A stretch of 64,000 bases of DNA from Pseudomonas sp. Z8(2022) (lineage in GTDB: Bacteria; Pseudomonadota; Gammaproteobacteria; Pseudomonadales; Pseudomonadaceae): the NCBI RefSeq assembly GCF_025837155.1, contig NZ_CP107549.1:2976001-3040000 (forward strand), given 5' to 3'. A model generated the notes under the pieces. That model was not told the origin of the DNA. It made no database searches and worked only from the letters and a program-made list of their open reading frames with translations. Below are positions 27,153 to 35,562 of the stretch, piece by piece; the first letter of the stretch is position 1, and each line of letters starts with the position of its first letter. Position numbers and translations under genes: made by a program.

Positions 27153-27164
27153 TTAGCTAGCTAA
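27153..27164. promoter_or_regulatory. SlyA/MarR-type operator candidate before the FUSC pump operon
   Basis: TTAGCTAGCTAA is a perfect 12-base palindrome 77 bases upstream of the pump start codon, differing by one base from the SlyA consensus TTAGCAAGCTAA as I recall it. MarR-family control is usual for aromatic-acid efflux pumps, yet no MarR gene lies beside this operon. Confidence 0.5.
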
Positions 27165-27244
27165 CTATTTATGTCCAGCAGGTCTATTCGTAAAGACCAG
27201 CAGAGTGCTGGTGACCTAAAAGCCAACAGCCAGATCATGGAGAC

Positions 27245-27269
27245 AAAAAAAGGGCGACCTAAGTCGCCC
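27245..27269 (-). terminator. Intrinsic terminator of the ccoM/PhrS-like transcript
   Basis: On the minus strand GGGCGACTTAGGTCGCCC folds into a strong stem-loop followed by a run of seven T (plus-strand A-run 27245-27251). Confidence 0.88.
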
Positions 27270-27302
27270 GAATTGCCTTGCGTGCCCAGTGAACTGGAAG
27301 GA

Positions 27303-27419
27303 TCAGCTCTGCTTGCGCTTGTGAGCATCCTTCCAGATGAAGTAACCAACACCCCCGAAGAACGCGACCATCAGAAGAACGGTGCCGACTCCGGCGAGTA
27401 CCACTGTATCGACGAACAT
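27303..27419 (-). CDS. ccoM: CcoM-like single-helix subunit of cbb3 cytochrome c oxidase
   Basis: A 38-codon gene starting MFVDTVVLAGVGTVLLMVAF and ending FIWKDAHKRKQS. It is one hydrophobic helix (about residues 6-29) with a short basic cytoplasmic tail. I recall CcoM of P. stutzeri cbb3 oxidase as a 37-residue protein of nearly the same sequence, proposed to stabilise the complex. CAGGAGG ends six bases before ATG 27419, an excellent ribosome binding site. A near-perfect Anr box lies upstream and a terminator downstream, consistent with induction at low oxygen when cbb3 oxidases work. It is remote from any ccoNOP genes in this window. Confidence 0.8.
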   Translation of the reverse strand: MFVDTVVLAGVGTVLLMVAFFGGVGYFIWKDAHKRKQS

Positions 27420-27485
27420 GGCTGCCTCCTGTTGTGCCTGTCTGTCTGGGATGGCTTCAAGTTATCAGTGCTGACGGGCGAAAAA

Positions 27486-27499
27486 TTGACCTGGATCAA
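27486..27499 (-). promoter_or_regulatory. Anr/Fnr box upstream of ccoM
   Basis: TTGACCTGGATCAA (TTGATCCAGGTCAA read on the minus strand) fits TTGAT-N4-ATCAA at 9 of 10 conserved positions. A weaker copy, CTGACCCAGGTCAA, lies at 27537-27550, 51 bases further upstream. Confidence 0.8.
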
Positions 27500-27573
27500 T
27501 GGCTGGCAAGCAGGCGCGACCGGGTCTGGGGGAATACTGACCCAGGTCAAGAAACGGAGGGGTACGGAGGCAG

Positions 27574-27592
27574 AAAGCGGCTGGGCAGCCGC
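27574..27592 (-). terminator. Terminator after the small basic protein gene
   Basis: On the minus strand GCGGCT-GCCC-AGCCGC is followed by TTTCT, 24 bases after the stop codon at 27616. It separates the alkB operon from the Anr-controlled transcript. Confidence 0.55.
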
Positions 27593-27615
27593 ACGAGACG
27601 GGAACTGCGGGGCGT

Positions 27616-27777
27616 TCAGCGCTTCTTCGGCTTGCCCTTGGACTTCTTCTTGGTCTTGCCCAGCGGCAGCACCTGCTCGAACACCTGGCGCATCTCGTTG
27701 AGGCGTTTGTCGTTGAGGTCGTGGATACGCTTGTCGCGCTCGGCGGCGAAGTCGATCAGCTTGTCGTCATTGCTCAT
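27616..27777 (-). CDS. Small basic protein of unknown function
   Basis: 53 residues beginning MSNDDKLIDFAAERDKRIHD and ending in a lysine-rich tail (KTKKKSKGKPKKR). The first 40 residues should form a charged helix; the tail suggests binding to nucleic acid, which is inference. ATG 27777 overlaps the stop of the AlkB-family gene (ATGA), so it is translationally coupled; a longer in-frame start at 27858 lies inside that gene and is less likely. Function unknown. Confidence 0.75.
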   Translation of the reverse strand: MSNDDKLIDFAAERDKRIHDLNDKRLNEMRQVFEQVLPLGKTKKKSKGKPKKR

Positions 27778-28373
27778 AGCGGAAACCGGATCAGGCGAAA
27801 GGTCAGATTCAGGCGTGGCGCGCAGGCTTGGCGCGTCTTCGCCACTTGATGTTGCCAATGATGCTGGGTCGGCCCACGCATGACCAGTAGCGAGGCGTGT
27901 TCCAGCGTCAGCGAATGCTCGATACGCGTGCTGCCAACGCGGCGCAGGTCAAAACGCCGGTTGCCGCCCAGGTTGAGCGAGGCGATCAGCGGATCGCGCC
28001 CCAGCTCCGGCTCGGCATCGCTGTGCCAGCCCATGGAGTCCTGGCCGTCGCGGTAATAGTTGAGCAGCACGGCATTGAGCGGCTGGCCTACCTCCCGCAC
28101 GATTCGCTGACGAATCTCGTCGAGCAGCGGCGTCCAGGGCAACGGCTCGTGCAACTTTCCGGAATAGCGATAGCGTGCCCCGCTATCGCCATACCAGGCG
28201 GTCAGCCGTGGCGTGCGGTGATAACGCCCGTGGATGAACAACTCCGGCTGTTGCCAGGGCGTCTGTTCGACCAGCGCGCGCAGCCAGCTGTCAGCCAGGG
28301 CGGTATCCACCCAATCGGGTAGATAGTCCAGCTCGGCATCGGCAAGTGCAGGCAAGGGGTCGGTGAACAGCAT
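27774..28373 (-). CDS. AlkB-family 2-oxoglutarate/Fe(II) dioxygenase (alkylated nucleic acid repair)
   Basis: 199-residue dioxygenase that by family would oxidatively demethylate alkylated bases in DNA or RNA. The iron triad is His117 and Asp119 (GWHSDAEPELG) and His175 (WQHQV); Arg187 and Arg193 (RLNLTFR) match the 2-oxoglutarate/substrate arginines. NYYRDGQDSMGWHSD resembles human ALKBH2/ALKBH3 more than E. coli AlkB. ATG 28373 has a weak ribosome binding site. It sits between two small genes on the minus strand, next to rapA. Confidence 0.88.
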   Translation of the reverse strand: MLFTDPLPALADAELDYLPDWVDTALADSWLRALVEQTPWQQPELFIHGRYHRTPRLTAWYGDSGARYRYSGKLHEPLPWTPLLDEIRQRIVREVGQPLNAVLLNYYRDGQDSMGWHSDAEPELGRDPLIASLNLGGNRRFDLRRVGSTRIEHSLTLEHASLLVMRGPTQHHWQHQVAKTRQACAPRLNLTFRLIRFPL

Positions 28374-28407
28374 GGAGAGCTAGGAGCAGGAGAAAGAAAG
28401 GAGTGTC

Positions 28408-28701
28408 TCAGACTTCCACATCCACCCAAAGTCCCTGTCGCGGCAAATCCCCCAGGGCCTGCTCCACATCCTCCGGTTCGGCCTCGGCCAGCTGCTGCGG
28501 GGTGTAGCCTCGCCGTTGCCGACGGCGCTGCTCCTCGCGCAGCAATTCCTCGGTTTCCCGCGGGTGCCGCTTGTCCAGGCTCAGCGCACTCTCCTTGGCG
28601 CTCTCCTCGGCCGGTGTCACCGGAGGAATATCGGGCTTGGGCTTGATCACGTCCTGCGTGGCAGTGACCGGCGCCAGGCTGTGGGGAATAGGCGGCAGCA
28701 C
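28408..28701 (-). CDS. Conserved small hydrophilic protein, function unknown
   Basis: 97 residues: a proline-rich N-terminus (MLPPIPHSLAPV, KPKPDIPPVTP), a strongly charged helix with a RREQ/R-rich core (LLREEQRRRQRRGYTP) and the ending LPRQGLWVDVEV. Start is GTG 28701 with AGGAGGTG well placed. It precedes the AlkB-family gene by 34 bases in the same direction and is divergent from rapA. I know no function; similar proteins seem to be pseudomonad-specific. Confidence 0.75.
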   Translation of the reverse strand: MLPPIPHSLAPVTATQDVIKPKPDIPPVTPAEESAKESALSLDKRHPRETEELLREEQRRRQRRGYTPQQLAEAEPEDVEQALGDLPRQGLWVDVEV

Positions 28702-28863
28702 GTTTCAGCACCTCCTTTGGTCAGGCTGTCGGCCTTGTCACCCGCGACTTTAGCCTGCGCTCGCTACACTTTCGACTGATGAGCGCAACGATAGTGCCGT
28801 GACCGCTTTGGCCGCGGCTCGGCATCCGTTACCATAGCCGGCTTTTTCACGCGGGAGACAGGC

Positions 28864-31707
28864 ATGGCGCAGTATCAACCGGGGCAACGCTGGATCAGTG
28901 ACAGCGAAGCGGAATTGGGTCTGGGAACCATCCTCGCCGAGGACGGCCGACTGCTCACCGTGCTCTACCCGGCCACCGGCGAAACCCGCCAGTACGCAAC
29001 GCGCAATGCCCCGCTGACCCGCGTGCGCTTCGCCCCGGGTGACGAGATCACCCATTTCGAGGGCTGGAAGCTCACCGTACAGGAAGTCGAGGATATCGAC
29101 GGCCTGCTGGTCTACCACGGCCTCAATGCCCAGCATCAACCGGTCACCATGCCGGAAACCCAGCTATCGAACTTCATCCAGTTCCGCCTGGCCAGCGACC
29201 GCCTGTTCGCCGGCCAGATCGACCCGCTGTCCTGGTTCGCCCTGCGCTATCACAGCCTGGAGCACAACAGCCGTCTGCTGCAGTCCTCGCTGTGGGGTCT
29301 GGGTGGCGCGCGTGCCCAGCCCATCGCGCACCAGCTGCACATCGCCCGTGAAGTGGCCGATCGGATAGCCCCGCGCGTATTGCTGGCCGACGAAGTAGGT
29401 CTGGGCAAGACCATCGAAGCCGGTCTGGTGATTCATCGCCAGCTGCTCTCCGGGCGCGCCAGCCGCGTGCTGATCCTGGTACCGGAGAACCTGCAGCACC
29501 AGTGGCTGGTGGAGATGCGCCGACGCTTCAACCTCGACGTCGCGCTGTTCGACGCCGAGCGTTTCATGGAAAGCGACGCCAGCAACCCCTTCGAGGATTG
29601 CCAGTTGGCGCTGGTCGCCCTGGAATGGCTGAAGGACGACGAGAAGGCCCAGGACGCACTGTTTGCAGCCGGCTGGGACCTGCTGGTGGTCGACGAAGCC
29701 CACCACCTGGTCTGGCACCCGGGACAGGCCAGTGCCGAGTATTCGCTGGTCGAGCAGCTGGCCGAGGTCATCCCCGGCGTACTGCTGCTCACCGCTACCC
29801 CGGAACAGCTCGGCCAGGACAGCCACTTCGCCCGCCTGCGCCTGCTCGACCCGGCCCGTTTCCATGACCTGGAAGCCTTCCGCGCCGAAAGCAGCCAGTA
29901 CCGCCCGGTGGCCGAAGCGGTGCAGGAGCTGCTCGACCTGGGCAAGCTCAGCACCCAGGCCCGCGACGCAATCGGCAGCTTCCTCGGCGATGAAGGCCGC
30001 GATCTGCTCGACGCCGTCGACAGCGGCGACAACGACGCCCGTGCCCGTCTGGTGCGTGAACTGCTGGATCGCCATGGCACCGGCCGCCTGCTGTTCCGCA
30101 ACACCCGTGCTGCCGTGCAGGGCTTCCCCGAGCGTGAACTGCACCCCTACCCGCTGCCGAGCCCGGATGAGTACCTGGAGCTGCCGCTGGGCGACCATCC
30201 CGAGCTGTACCCGGAGGTCAGCTACCAGGCGCAGGACGAGCTCGACGACGAACAACGCTGGTGGCGCATCGACCCGCGTGTCGAGTGGCTGATCGACACC
30301 CTGAAGATGCTGAAGAAGTTCAAGGTACTGGTGATCTGCGCCCACGCCGAAACTGCACTGGATCTGGAAGACGCCCTGCGCGTGCGCTCCGGCATCCCGG
30401 CCACGGTATTCCACGAGGGCATGAGCATCCTCGAGCGCGACCGCGCGGCAGCCTACTTCGCCGACGAAGAGTTCGGCGCGCAGGTGCTGATCTGCTCGGA
30501 AATCGGCTCCGAAGGCCGCAACTTCCAGTTCGCCCATCACCTGGTGCTGTTCGACCTGCCGGCGCACCCGGACCTGCTCGAACAGCGCATCGGCCGTCTC
30601 GACCGTATCGGCCAGAAACACCGCATCCAGCTGCACGTGCCCTATCTGGAGAACAGCCCGCAGGAGCGCCTGTTCCAGTGGTACCACCAGGCGTTGAACG
30701 CCTTCCTCGCCACCTGCCCCACCGGCAACGCCCTGCAGCACCAGTTCGGCCCGCGCCTGCTGCCGCTGCTGGAAAACGGTGACGACGCCCAGTGGCAACA
30801 ACTGGTGGACGAAGCCACCGCTGAACGTATTCGCCTCGAAGGTGAGCTGCACAGCGGCCGCGACCGCCTGCTGGAGCTGAACTCCGGCGGTGCCGGCGAA
30901 GGCGAGGCGCTGGTCGAGGCCATTCTGGAACAGGATGACCAGTTCACCCTGCCGATCTACATGGAGGAGCTGTTCAACGCCTTCGGCATCGACAGCGAGG
31001 ACCACTCCGACAATGCCCTGATCCTGCGCCCCAGCGAGAAGATGCTGGACGCCAGCTTCCCTCTGGGCGACGACGAAGCGGTGACCATCACCTACGACCG
31101 CGAGCAGGCCCTGGCCCGCGAGGACATGCAGTTCCTCACCTGGGAACACCCCATGGTGCAGGGCGGCATGGATCTGGTGCTGTCCGGCTCGATGGGCAAC
31201 ACCGCAGTGGCACTGATCAAGAACAAGGCGCTCAAGCCCGGCACCGTGCTGCTGGAACTGCTCTACGTCAGCGAAGTGGTCGGCCCGCGCAAGCTCCAGC
31301 TCGGTCGTTTCCTGCCGCCGGCAGCGCTACGCTGCCTGCTCGACGCCAACGGCAACGACCTGGCACCCAAGGTCGGTTTCGAAACGCTCAACGATCAGCT
31401 CGAAAGCGTGCCGCGCGCCAGCGCCAACAAGTTCGTCCAGGCCCAGCGCGACGTGCTGGCCAAGCAAATCAACGACGCCGAAGCCAAGGTCATGCCGCGC
31501 CATATCGAGCGTGTGGCCGAGGCCAAGCGTCGCCTGATCGCCGAACTGGACGAGGAACTGGCACGCCTTATCGCCCTGCGCGCGGTCAACCCGAGCGTAC
31601 GCGACAGCGAGATCGACGCCCTGCGCGAGCAGCGCGAACAGAGCCTGGCGATGTTCGACAAGGCTGCCCTGCGTCTGGAAGCGATTCGCGTACTGGTCGC
31701 GGGTTAA
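28864..31707 (+). CDS. rapA: RNA polymerase-associated ATPase RapA (HepA)
   Basis: Swi2/Snf2-type ATPase that binds core RNA polymerase and promotes its recycling. 947 residues (E. coli 968). N-terminal Tudor-like domains (about 1-105), helicase domain 1 with Walker [14 protein letters not shown] (Lys182) and DEAH at 277-280, helicase domain 2 with [11 protein letters not shown], and the RapA-specific C-terminal region. ATG 28864 is preceded by GGGAGACAGGC. It is transcribed away from the alkB gene cluster, and a long perfect hairpin occurs after it. Confidence 0.95.
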   Translation: MAQYQPGQRWISDSEAELGLGTILAEDGRLLTVLYPATGETRQYATRNAPLTRVRFAPGDEITHFEGWKLTVQEVEDIDGLLVYHGLNAQHQPVTMPETQLSNFIQFRLASDRLFAGQIDPLSWFALRYHSLEHNSRLLQSSLWGLGGARAQPIAHQLHIAREVADRIAPRVLLADEVGLGKTIEAGLVIHRQLLSGRASRVLILVPENLQHQWLVEMRRRFNLDVALFDAERFMESDASNPFEDCQLALVALEWLKDDEKAQDALFAAGWDLLVVDEAHHLVWHPGQASAEYSLVEQLAEVIPGVLLLTATPEQLGQDSHFARLRLLDPARFHDLEAFRAESSQYRPVAEAVQELLDLGKLSTQARDAIGSFLGDEGRDLLDAVDSGDNDARARLVRELLDRHGTGRLLFRNTRAAVQGFPERELHPYPLPSPDEYLELPLGDHPELYPEVSYQAQDELDDEQRWWRIDPRVEWLIDTLKMLKKFKVLVICAHAETALDLEDALRVRSGIPATVFHEGMSILERDRAAAYFADEEFGAQVLICSEIGSEGRNFQFAHHLVLFDLPAHPDLLEQRIGRLDRIGQKHRIQLHVPYLENSPQERLFQWYHQALNAFLATCPTGNALQHQFGPRLLPLLENGDDAQWQQLVDEATAERIRLEGELHSGRDRLLELNSGGAGEGEALVEAILEQDDQFTLPIYMEELFNAFGIDSEDHSDNALILRPSEKMLDASFPLGDDEAVTITYDREQALAREDMQFLTWEHPMVQGGMDLVLSGSMGNTAVALIKNKALKPGTVLLELLYVSEVVGPRKLQLGRFLPPAALRCLLDANGNDLAPKVGFETLNDQLESVPRASANKFVQAQRDVLAKQINDAEAKVMPRHIERVAEAKRRLIAELDEELARLIALRAVNPSVRDSEIDALREQREQSLAMFDKAALRLEAIRVLVAG

Positions 31708-32007
31708 GCACGCCTGCCTTGTAGGCGCAGGCGCCACACGCAGCGATCGTTGGCACCGAAGAAACTGGTGCCAACGATCCAGGCAGCCTCGATAGCTGCA
31801 GATTCAGCGGCCACTGCGGCCCGAACAACACTCTCCTATCGGCCAAGGCCCCGCGCCACTTTCTTCTGCACGAACGCTCCGGCTTGCCCGGATGCTACCG
31901 GTGAGAGTGACGGCACGATCCGCCACTCGATTTGGCATCCCCCGCATTGGCAGCCGTACGGTCGCTGGGCATAGTCGCGCACTCGAACAAAAAGATGGAG
32001 TGTCGCT
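31708..32007. other. 300-bp spacer between rapA and the YhhN gene
   Basis: No convincing gene. It contains a small CGCCTGC/GCAGGCG stem (31711-31733) and a much stronger 13-bp perfect stem at 31745-31779. The rest would hold the promoter for the YhhN-family gene. Confidence 0.6.
31745..31779 (+). terminator. Perfect 13-bp hairpin downstream of rapA
   Basis: GATCGTTGGCACC (31745-31757) pairs without mismatch with GGTGCCAACGATC (31767-31779) around a 9-base loop, 38 bases after the rapA stop. No T-run follows, so it may block exonucleases or act as a Rho-assisted end rather than an intrinsic terminator. Confidence 0.5.
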
Positions 32008-32646
32008 ATGCGATGGTTGCTGCTCGGCCTGGCAGGTGCCGCGGTCTTTATCTACGGCCGGATCACTGGCGACGCACAGCTCAGCCTGCTGACCAAGGGT
32101 ATCCCGGTAATCGCCATGCTGCTTTGGCTGCGCCAGGCGCCGGCCGGCACCTATCGACGCTGGATCGGTATTGGTCTGCTGTTCTCCCTGGCGGGCGATC
32201 TCCTGCTGGACTGGCCCGGAGACCTGTTCGTCTTCGGCCTCGGCGCGTTCCTGCTCGGTCACCTGGCCTATCTGCGTGCCTACTGCTCCGACAGCCGGCA
32301 GCCTGCCCTGCCAGCCCTGCTGCTGGCACTGGCTGCAGGCGGCACGATGTTCGCCGTGCTGGCCAGCAGCGGTCTGGGCGCCCTGATGATTCCGGTGGCC
32401 TGCTATGCCACGGCGATCAGTCTGATGCTCTGGCGCGCTCTGGCTCGCATCGGCGTTGCACATCTGCAGCCGCGCTCAGCCTGGCTGGCCGGCGGTGGCG
32501 CCGCCCTGTTCGTGCTGTCCGACAGCCTGATCGGCATCAACCGCTTCGTCGTCAGTTTCGATGCTGCCCCCTACGCCATCATCCTCACCTACTGGATCGG
32601 CCAGTGGGGCATCACCGCCTCGGCCTTCCAGCGCACCAGGGCCTGA
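32008..32646 (+). CDS. YhhN-family membrane protein (lysoplasmalogenase-like)
   Basis: 212-residue protein with about eight hydrophobic helices, of the YhhN/TMEM86 family; animal TMEM86B hydrolyses lysoplasmalogens. Conserved acidic motifs are GDLLLDWPGD (about 68-77) and LSDSLIGINRF (about 172-182), placed inside membrane helices as expected for this family. Bacterial substrates are not established. ATG 32008 follows TGGAGTG. Stands alone on the plus strand. Confidence 0.82.
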   Translation: MRWLLLGLAGAAVFIYGRITGDAQLSLLTKGIPVIAMLLWLRQAPAGTYRRWIGIGLLFSLAGDLLLDWPGDLFVFGLGAFLLGHLAYLRAYCSDSRQPALPALLLALAAGGTMFAVLASSGLGALMIPVACYATAISLMLWRALARIGVAHLQPRSAWLAGGGAALFVLSDSLIGINRFVVSFDAAPYAIILTYWIGQWGITASAFQRTRA

Positions 32647-32883
32647 TCGGTGCGGCGGGCAGTCGGTAAAGCCTGACTATCACCCACTCCTGGCCAGGCC
32701 TTTTACGAAAAGTGCCTAGGCTCGGCCATGCTGCATTGAAAACAGGCACAGGATGCTCAACTTGTAAAGTCGGGCACGACTCCAGCCGCTTCTCGCCTGT
32801 TTTTGCCTTGCCCGACCTTCGCTCGACGGCTTTTCCTACAAAGCCTAAAATGCCGGCCTTTTCCGCTACCCGTTGCGACTGCC

Positions 32884-33627
32884 GTGAGCCAAGAACCCGA
32901 TCGTCTATTCGCCCAGCCTCTGTCCGAGGTGCCCGACTTCGTCTTCAACGAGGACGTGGTAAGGGTCTTCCCCGACATGATCAAGCGCTCGGTACCCGGC
33001 TACCCGACCATCGTCGAGAACATCGGCGTTCTCGCCGGCCAGTTCGCCCAGCCGCACACCACACTGTATGACCTCGGCGCTTCGCTCGGCGCGGTAACCC
33101 AGGCGCTGCGCCGCCACGTGCGTGCCGATGGCAGCAAGGTGATCGCCGTGGACAACTCCCCGGCCATGGTCTCACGCTGCCGCGAATACCTGCATGCCCA
33201 GGACGCCATGTTTCAGGAGCTGCTCCCCGCAGAGGTGATCGAGGCCGATATTCTCGCCCTCGATCTGCAGCCCACCTCGCTGGTCACGCTCAACTTCACC
33301 CTGCAGTTCATCCCACCGGAGCGACGCCTGGAACTGCTCACGCGCATCCACCAGGCTCTGCTACCGGGCGGCGCGCTGATTCTCTCGGAGAAACTGCGTT
33401 TCGAGGACAGCGCCGAGCACGACCTGCTCACCGAACTGCATGTCGCGTTCAAGCGCGCCAACGGCTACAGCGAACTGGAAATCGCCCAGAAGCGCAGCGC
33501 CATCGAGAAGGTGATGTTGCCCGACAGCCTTGAGCAGAACCGCGAACGTCTGCTGGCCGCGGGCTTCAGCAAGGTTGTTCCCTGGTTCCAGTGCCTCAAT
33601 TTCGCCTCATTGGTAGCTCTGCCATGA
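32884..33627 (+). CDS. cmoA: Carboxy-S-adenosylmethionine synthase CmoA
   Basis: Makes carboxy-SAM from SAM and prephenate, the carboxymethyl donor used by CmoB. 247 residues, identical in length to E. coli CmoA. Motifs: [20 protein letters not shown], the SAM-binding [29 protein letters not shown] and [12 protein letters not shown]. The start is GTG 32884 (protein begins MSQEPDRLF); an upstream in-frame ATG at 32803 would add a non-family N-terminus. The stop overlaps the cmoB start (ATGA). Confidence 0.93.
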   Translation: MSQEPDRLFAQPLSEVPDFVFNEDVVRVFPDMIKRSVPGYPTIVENIGVLAGQFAQPHTTLYDLGASLGAVTQALRRHVRADGSKVIAVDNSPAMVSRCREYLHAQDAMFQELLPAEVIEADILALDLQPTSLVTLNFTLQFIPPERRLELLTRIHQALLPGGALILSEKLRFEDSAEHDLLTELHVAFKRANGYSELEIAQKRSAIEKVMLPDSLEQNRERLLAAGFSKVVPWFQCLNFASLVALP

Positions 33628-34592
33628 TGCGTGATCTGGACCTCGATGCCCTGCTGGCACAACTGGCCGGCACGGCGCTGCAGGATTGGGCATCTGGTCT
33701 GCCCGGCCAGCTCGATGCCAAACTGGCTATCGGTCATGGCGACCTGGCGCGCTGGTATGGCGCCGTGCAGGCTCTGCCGGACCTGCCGGTGAGCGAGGTG
33801 GAACTGGCCCAGCGCTTCGCCTTCGGCGGTGCCTGCGACGAGGCCACACGCGCGCAGTTGAAAACCGCCCTGCAGGGGCTGATTCCCTGGCGCAAGGGCC
33901 CGTTCGAGCTGTTCGGCGTGCATATCGACACCGAATGGCGCTCCGACTGGAAATGGCAGCGCGTTGCACCGCATCTGGATCTGGCCGGCAAGCGCATCCT
34001 CGACGTCGGCTGCGGCAACGGCTACTACATGTGGCGCATGCTCGGTGCAGGCGCCGACAGCGTGGTCGGTATCGATCCCAACTGGTTGTTCCTCTGCCAG
34101 TTCCTGGCGATGAAACGTTATCTGCCGGATCAACCGGTATGGCATCTGCCACTGGCCTTCGAGGAGCTGCCGGCCAAGCTGCAAGGCTTCGACACGGTAT
34201 TTTCCATGGGCGTGCTCTACCACCGCCGCTCGCCCATCGACCACCTGCTCGATCTGAAGGATGCCCTGGTCAGGGGCGGTGAACTGGTGCTGGAAACCCT
34301 GGTGGTCGAAGGTGATGCCGAGCAGGTTCTGGTGCCCGAAGACCGTTACGCGCAGATGCGCAACGTATGGTTCCTGCCTTCGGTACCGGCCCTGGAACGC
34401 TGGCTGCGCCGCGCCGGCTTCGAGGACGTTCGCTGCGTAGACGTCAGCACCACGTCGGTAGAGGAACAACGCGCCACCGAGTGGATGCGCTTCCAGTCGC
34501 TGCCCGAGTTCCTCGATCCGGCCGACCACAGCCGTACCGTCGAAGGTCTGCCGGCACCGACCCGCGCAGTGCTGATCGCGCGCAAGCCCTGA
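33624..34592 (+). CDS. cmoB: tRNA uridine-34 carboxymethyltransferase CmoB
   Basis: Transfers the carboxymethyl group of carboxy-SAM to 5-hydroxyuridine at tRNA position 34, giving cmo5U and broadening wobble decoding. 322 residues (E. coli 323). Landmarks: [26 protein letters not shown], cut here as [17 protein letters not shown], the SAM site [26 protein letters not shown] and [11 protein letters not shown]. Two adjacent ATG codons (33624, 33627) are possible; the first overlaps the cmoA stop, implying coupling. Confidence 0.93.
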   Translation: MMRDLDLDALLAQLAGTALQDWASGLPGQLDAKLAIGHGDLARWYGAVQALPDLPVSEVELAQRFAFGGACDEATRAQLKTALQGLIPWRKGPFELFGVHIDTEWRSDWKWQRVAPHLDLAGKRILDVGCGNGYYMWRMLGAGADSVVGIDPNWLFLCQFLAMKRYLPDQPVWHLPLAFEELPAKLQGFDTVFSMGVLYHRRSPIDHLLDLKDALVRGGELVLETLVVEGDAEQVLVPEDRYAQMRNVWFLPSVPALERWLRRAGFEDVRCVDVSTTSVEEQRATEWMRFQSLPEFLDPADHSRTVEGLPAPTRAVLIARKP

Positions 34593-34631
34593 GCTGAATC
34601 AACTCGCCAAGGCTCGCATCAGGATATGCTC

Positions 34632-34661
34632 ATGACTCGCGCCCACTTGCGAGTCAGATGA
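34632..34661 (+). CDS. Possible 9-codon leader ORF coupled to the binding-protein gene
   Basis: ATG 34632 opens MTRAHLRVR and stops at TGA 34659-34661, overlapping the ATG at 34658. AGGA lies eight bases before it. The downstream gene lacks its own ribosome binding site, and an 8-bp hairpin TGACTCGC/GCGAGTCA (34633-34656) covers this stretch. Confidence 0.3.
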   Translation: MTRAHLRVR

Positions 34662-35458
34662 TGAGGACGGCCACCCTACTCCTGCTGTTTTCATGGATGT
34701 TCCCCAGCCCGGTACTGGCCTTGCAGCTCTACACCGAGGAATATCCGCCCGTCAGCTTCAGCCATCAGGGCCAGCCCTCCGGCATGGCCGTCGAGGTGGT
34801 TGAGGAGCTGCTGCGCCGCATCGACCAGAAAGCCAGCCTGCAGGTAGTGCCCTGGGCCCGTGCCTACCACATCGCCCGGACGACGCCCGGCACCGCCATC
34901 TTCCCTACCATGCGCACCAGCGAGCGTGAGCCGCTGTTCAAGTGGGTCGGTCCGATCATTCTGGCGCGCGACAACTTCTATGCTCTGCGGGGCTCGGGCA
35001 TCGTCATCCATAGCCGCGAAGAACTGGCCGCATTTCGGGATATCGCCGTCCCGCGCGACTGGTTCAGCTATCAGGAGCTGAAGGCCGCCGGCATGCGAAA
35101 CCTGCTGGGGGTGAATGAGCCGGCGCAGATGTTCCGCCTGCTGCGCAGTGGTCGGGTGCCCCTGATCGTGGCGGACAACCTGAGTTTCTACGCACGTGGC
35201 GAAGCCGCGGCACAGGTCGACTATCTCGGTCTGAACGAGGTCGAGGTGGCCTTCCCCTACCGCGAATCCTACGGCTACATCACCTTCTCGCTCGAAACCG
35301 ACGACGCGCTGATCCGCCGCTGGCAGGATGCCCTGGATGAAATGAAGCGCGACGGCAGCTTCAGCCGTATCCACCACCATTGGCTACCGGGCGCAGAGGA
35401 ACCGGGGCTGCGCGAACCGGACTGGCCAACAATCGCACCAGCGTTCAAGGCGCCCTGA
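34658..35458 (+). CDS. Periplasmic solute-binding protein, SBP_bac_3-like (orphan)
   Basis: 266-residue secreted protein. A signal peptide (about 1-21, ending PVLA) is followed by LYTEEYPPVSFSHQGQPSGMAVEVVEELLRR, the standard opening of family-3 binding proteins, and later KWVGPIILARDNFYALRGSG. It is a distant paralogue of the protein at 17621-18346. No transporter genes are adjacent. ATG codons at 34658 and 34661 are both possible and neither has a clear Shine-Dalgarno; the short upstream ORF and hairpin may control translation. Confidence 0.82.
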   Translation: MMRTATLLLLFSWMFPSPVLALQLYTEEYPPVSFSHQGQPSGMAVEVVEELLRRIDQKASLQVVPWARAYHIARTTPGTAIFPTMRTSEREPLFKWVGPIILARDNFYALRGSGIVIHSREELAAFRDIAVPRDWFSYQELKAAGMRNLLGVNEPAQMFRLLRSGRVPLIVADNLSFYARGEAAAQVDYLGLNEVEVAFPYRESYGYITFSLETDDALIRRWQDALDEMKRDGSFSRIHHHWLPGAEEPGLREPDWPTIAPAFKAP

Positions 35459-35465
35459 AAGGTCC

Positions 35466-35545
35466 TGGTCGCGGTAGGCAGCGGCCATGATCAGCACCTT
35501 CGTCTGGCCACTGCCTGCGTGAAACCGACAAACAGCGCATTGCCC
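35466..35545 (-). pseudogene. Decayed duplicate of the 3' end of pdxJ
   Basis: This stretch matches the last 75 or so bases of pdxJ (36901-36975) at roughly 80% by eye with a single 1-base deletion. On the minus strand it still reads NALFVGFTQAVA, as in pdx[13 protein letters not shown], then the frame shifts; after correction KVLIMAAAYRD parallels [11 protein letters not shown]. It lies about 1.36 kb from the true pdxJ end, in the same orientation, with an 87-codon gene, a LysR gene and a REP between them. Confidence 0.75.
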
Positions 35546-35562
35546 ATTACGGCCAATGGACA

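Larger units (their letters stand above)
27245..27452 (-). ncRNA. phrS: PhrS-like short Anr-controlled transcript containing ccoM
   Basis: An Anr box centred near 27492 predicts a start about 41 bases further on, near 27451-27454; the terminator ends at 27245. The resulting RNA would be about 207 nt. P. aeruginosa PhrS, as I recall, is 213 nt, Anr-dependent, encodes a conserved 37-residue peptide, and lies beside the alkB-like gene PA3306 and near rapA, all of which this locus mirrors. A weak -10 (GATAAC or TAACTT, 27459-27466) is present. RNA identity is inferred from arrangement, not from alignment of the RNA sequence. Whether the RNA also acts by base pairing here is unknown. Confidence 0.6.

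Noticed and set aside
27153..27164. TTAGCTAGCTAA as a mobile-element end
   Set aside because: It is a 12-base self-palindrome with no partner repeat or target duplication nearby; an operator is the simpler reading.
29164..31149. 661-codon minus-strand frame opposite rapA
   Set aside because: Shadow frame; rapA on the plus strand carries all helicase motifs.
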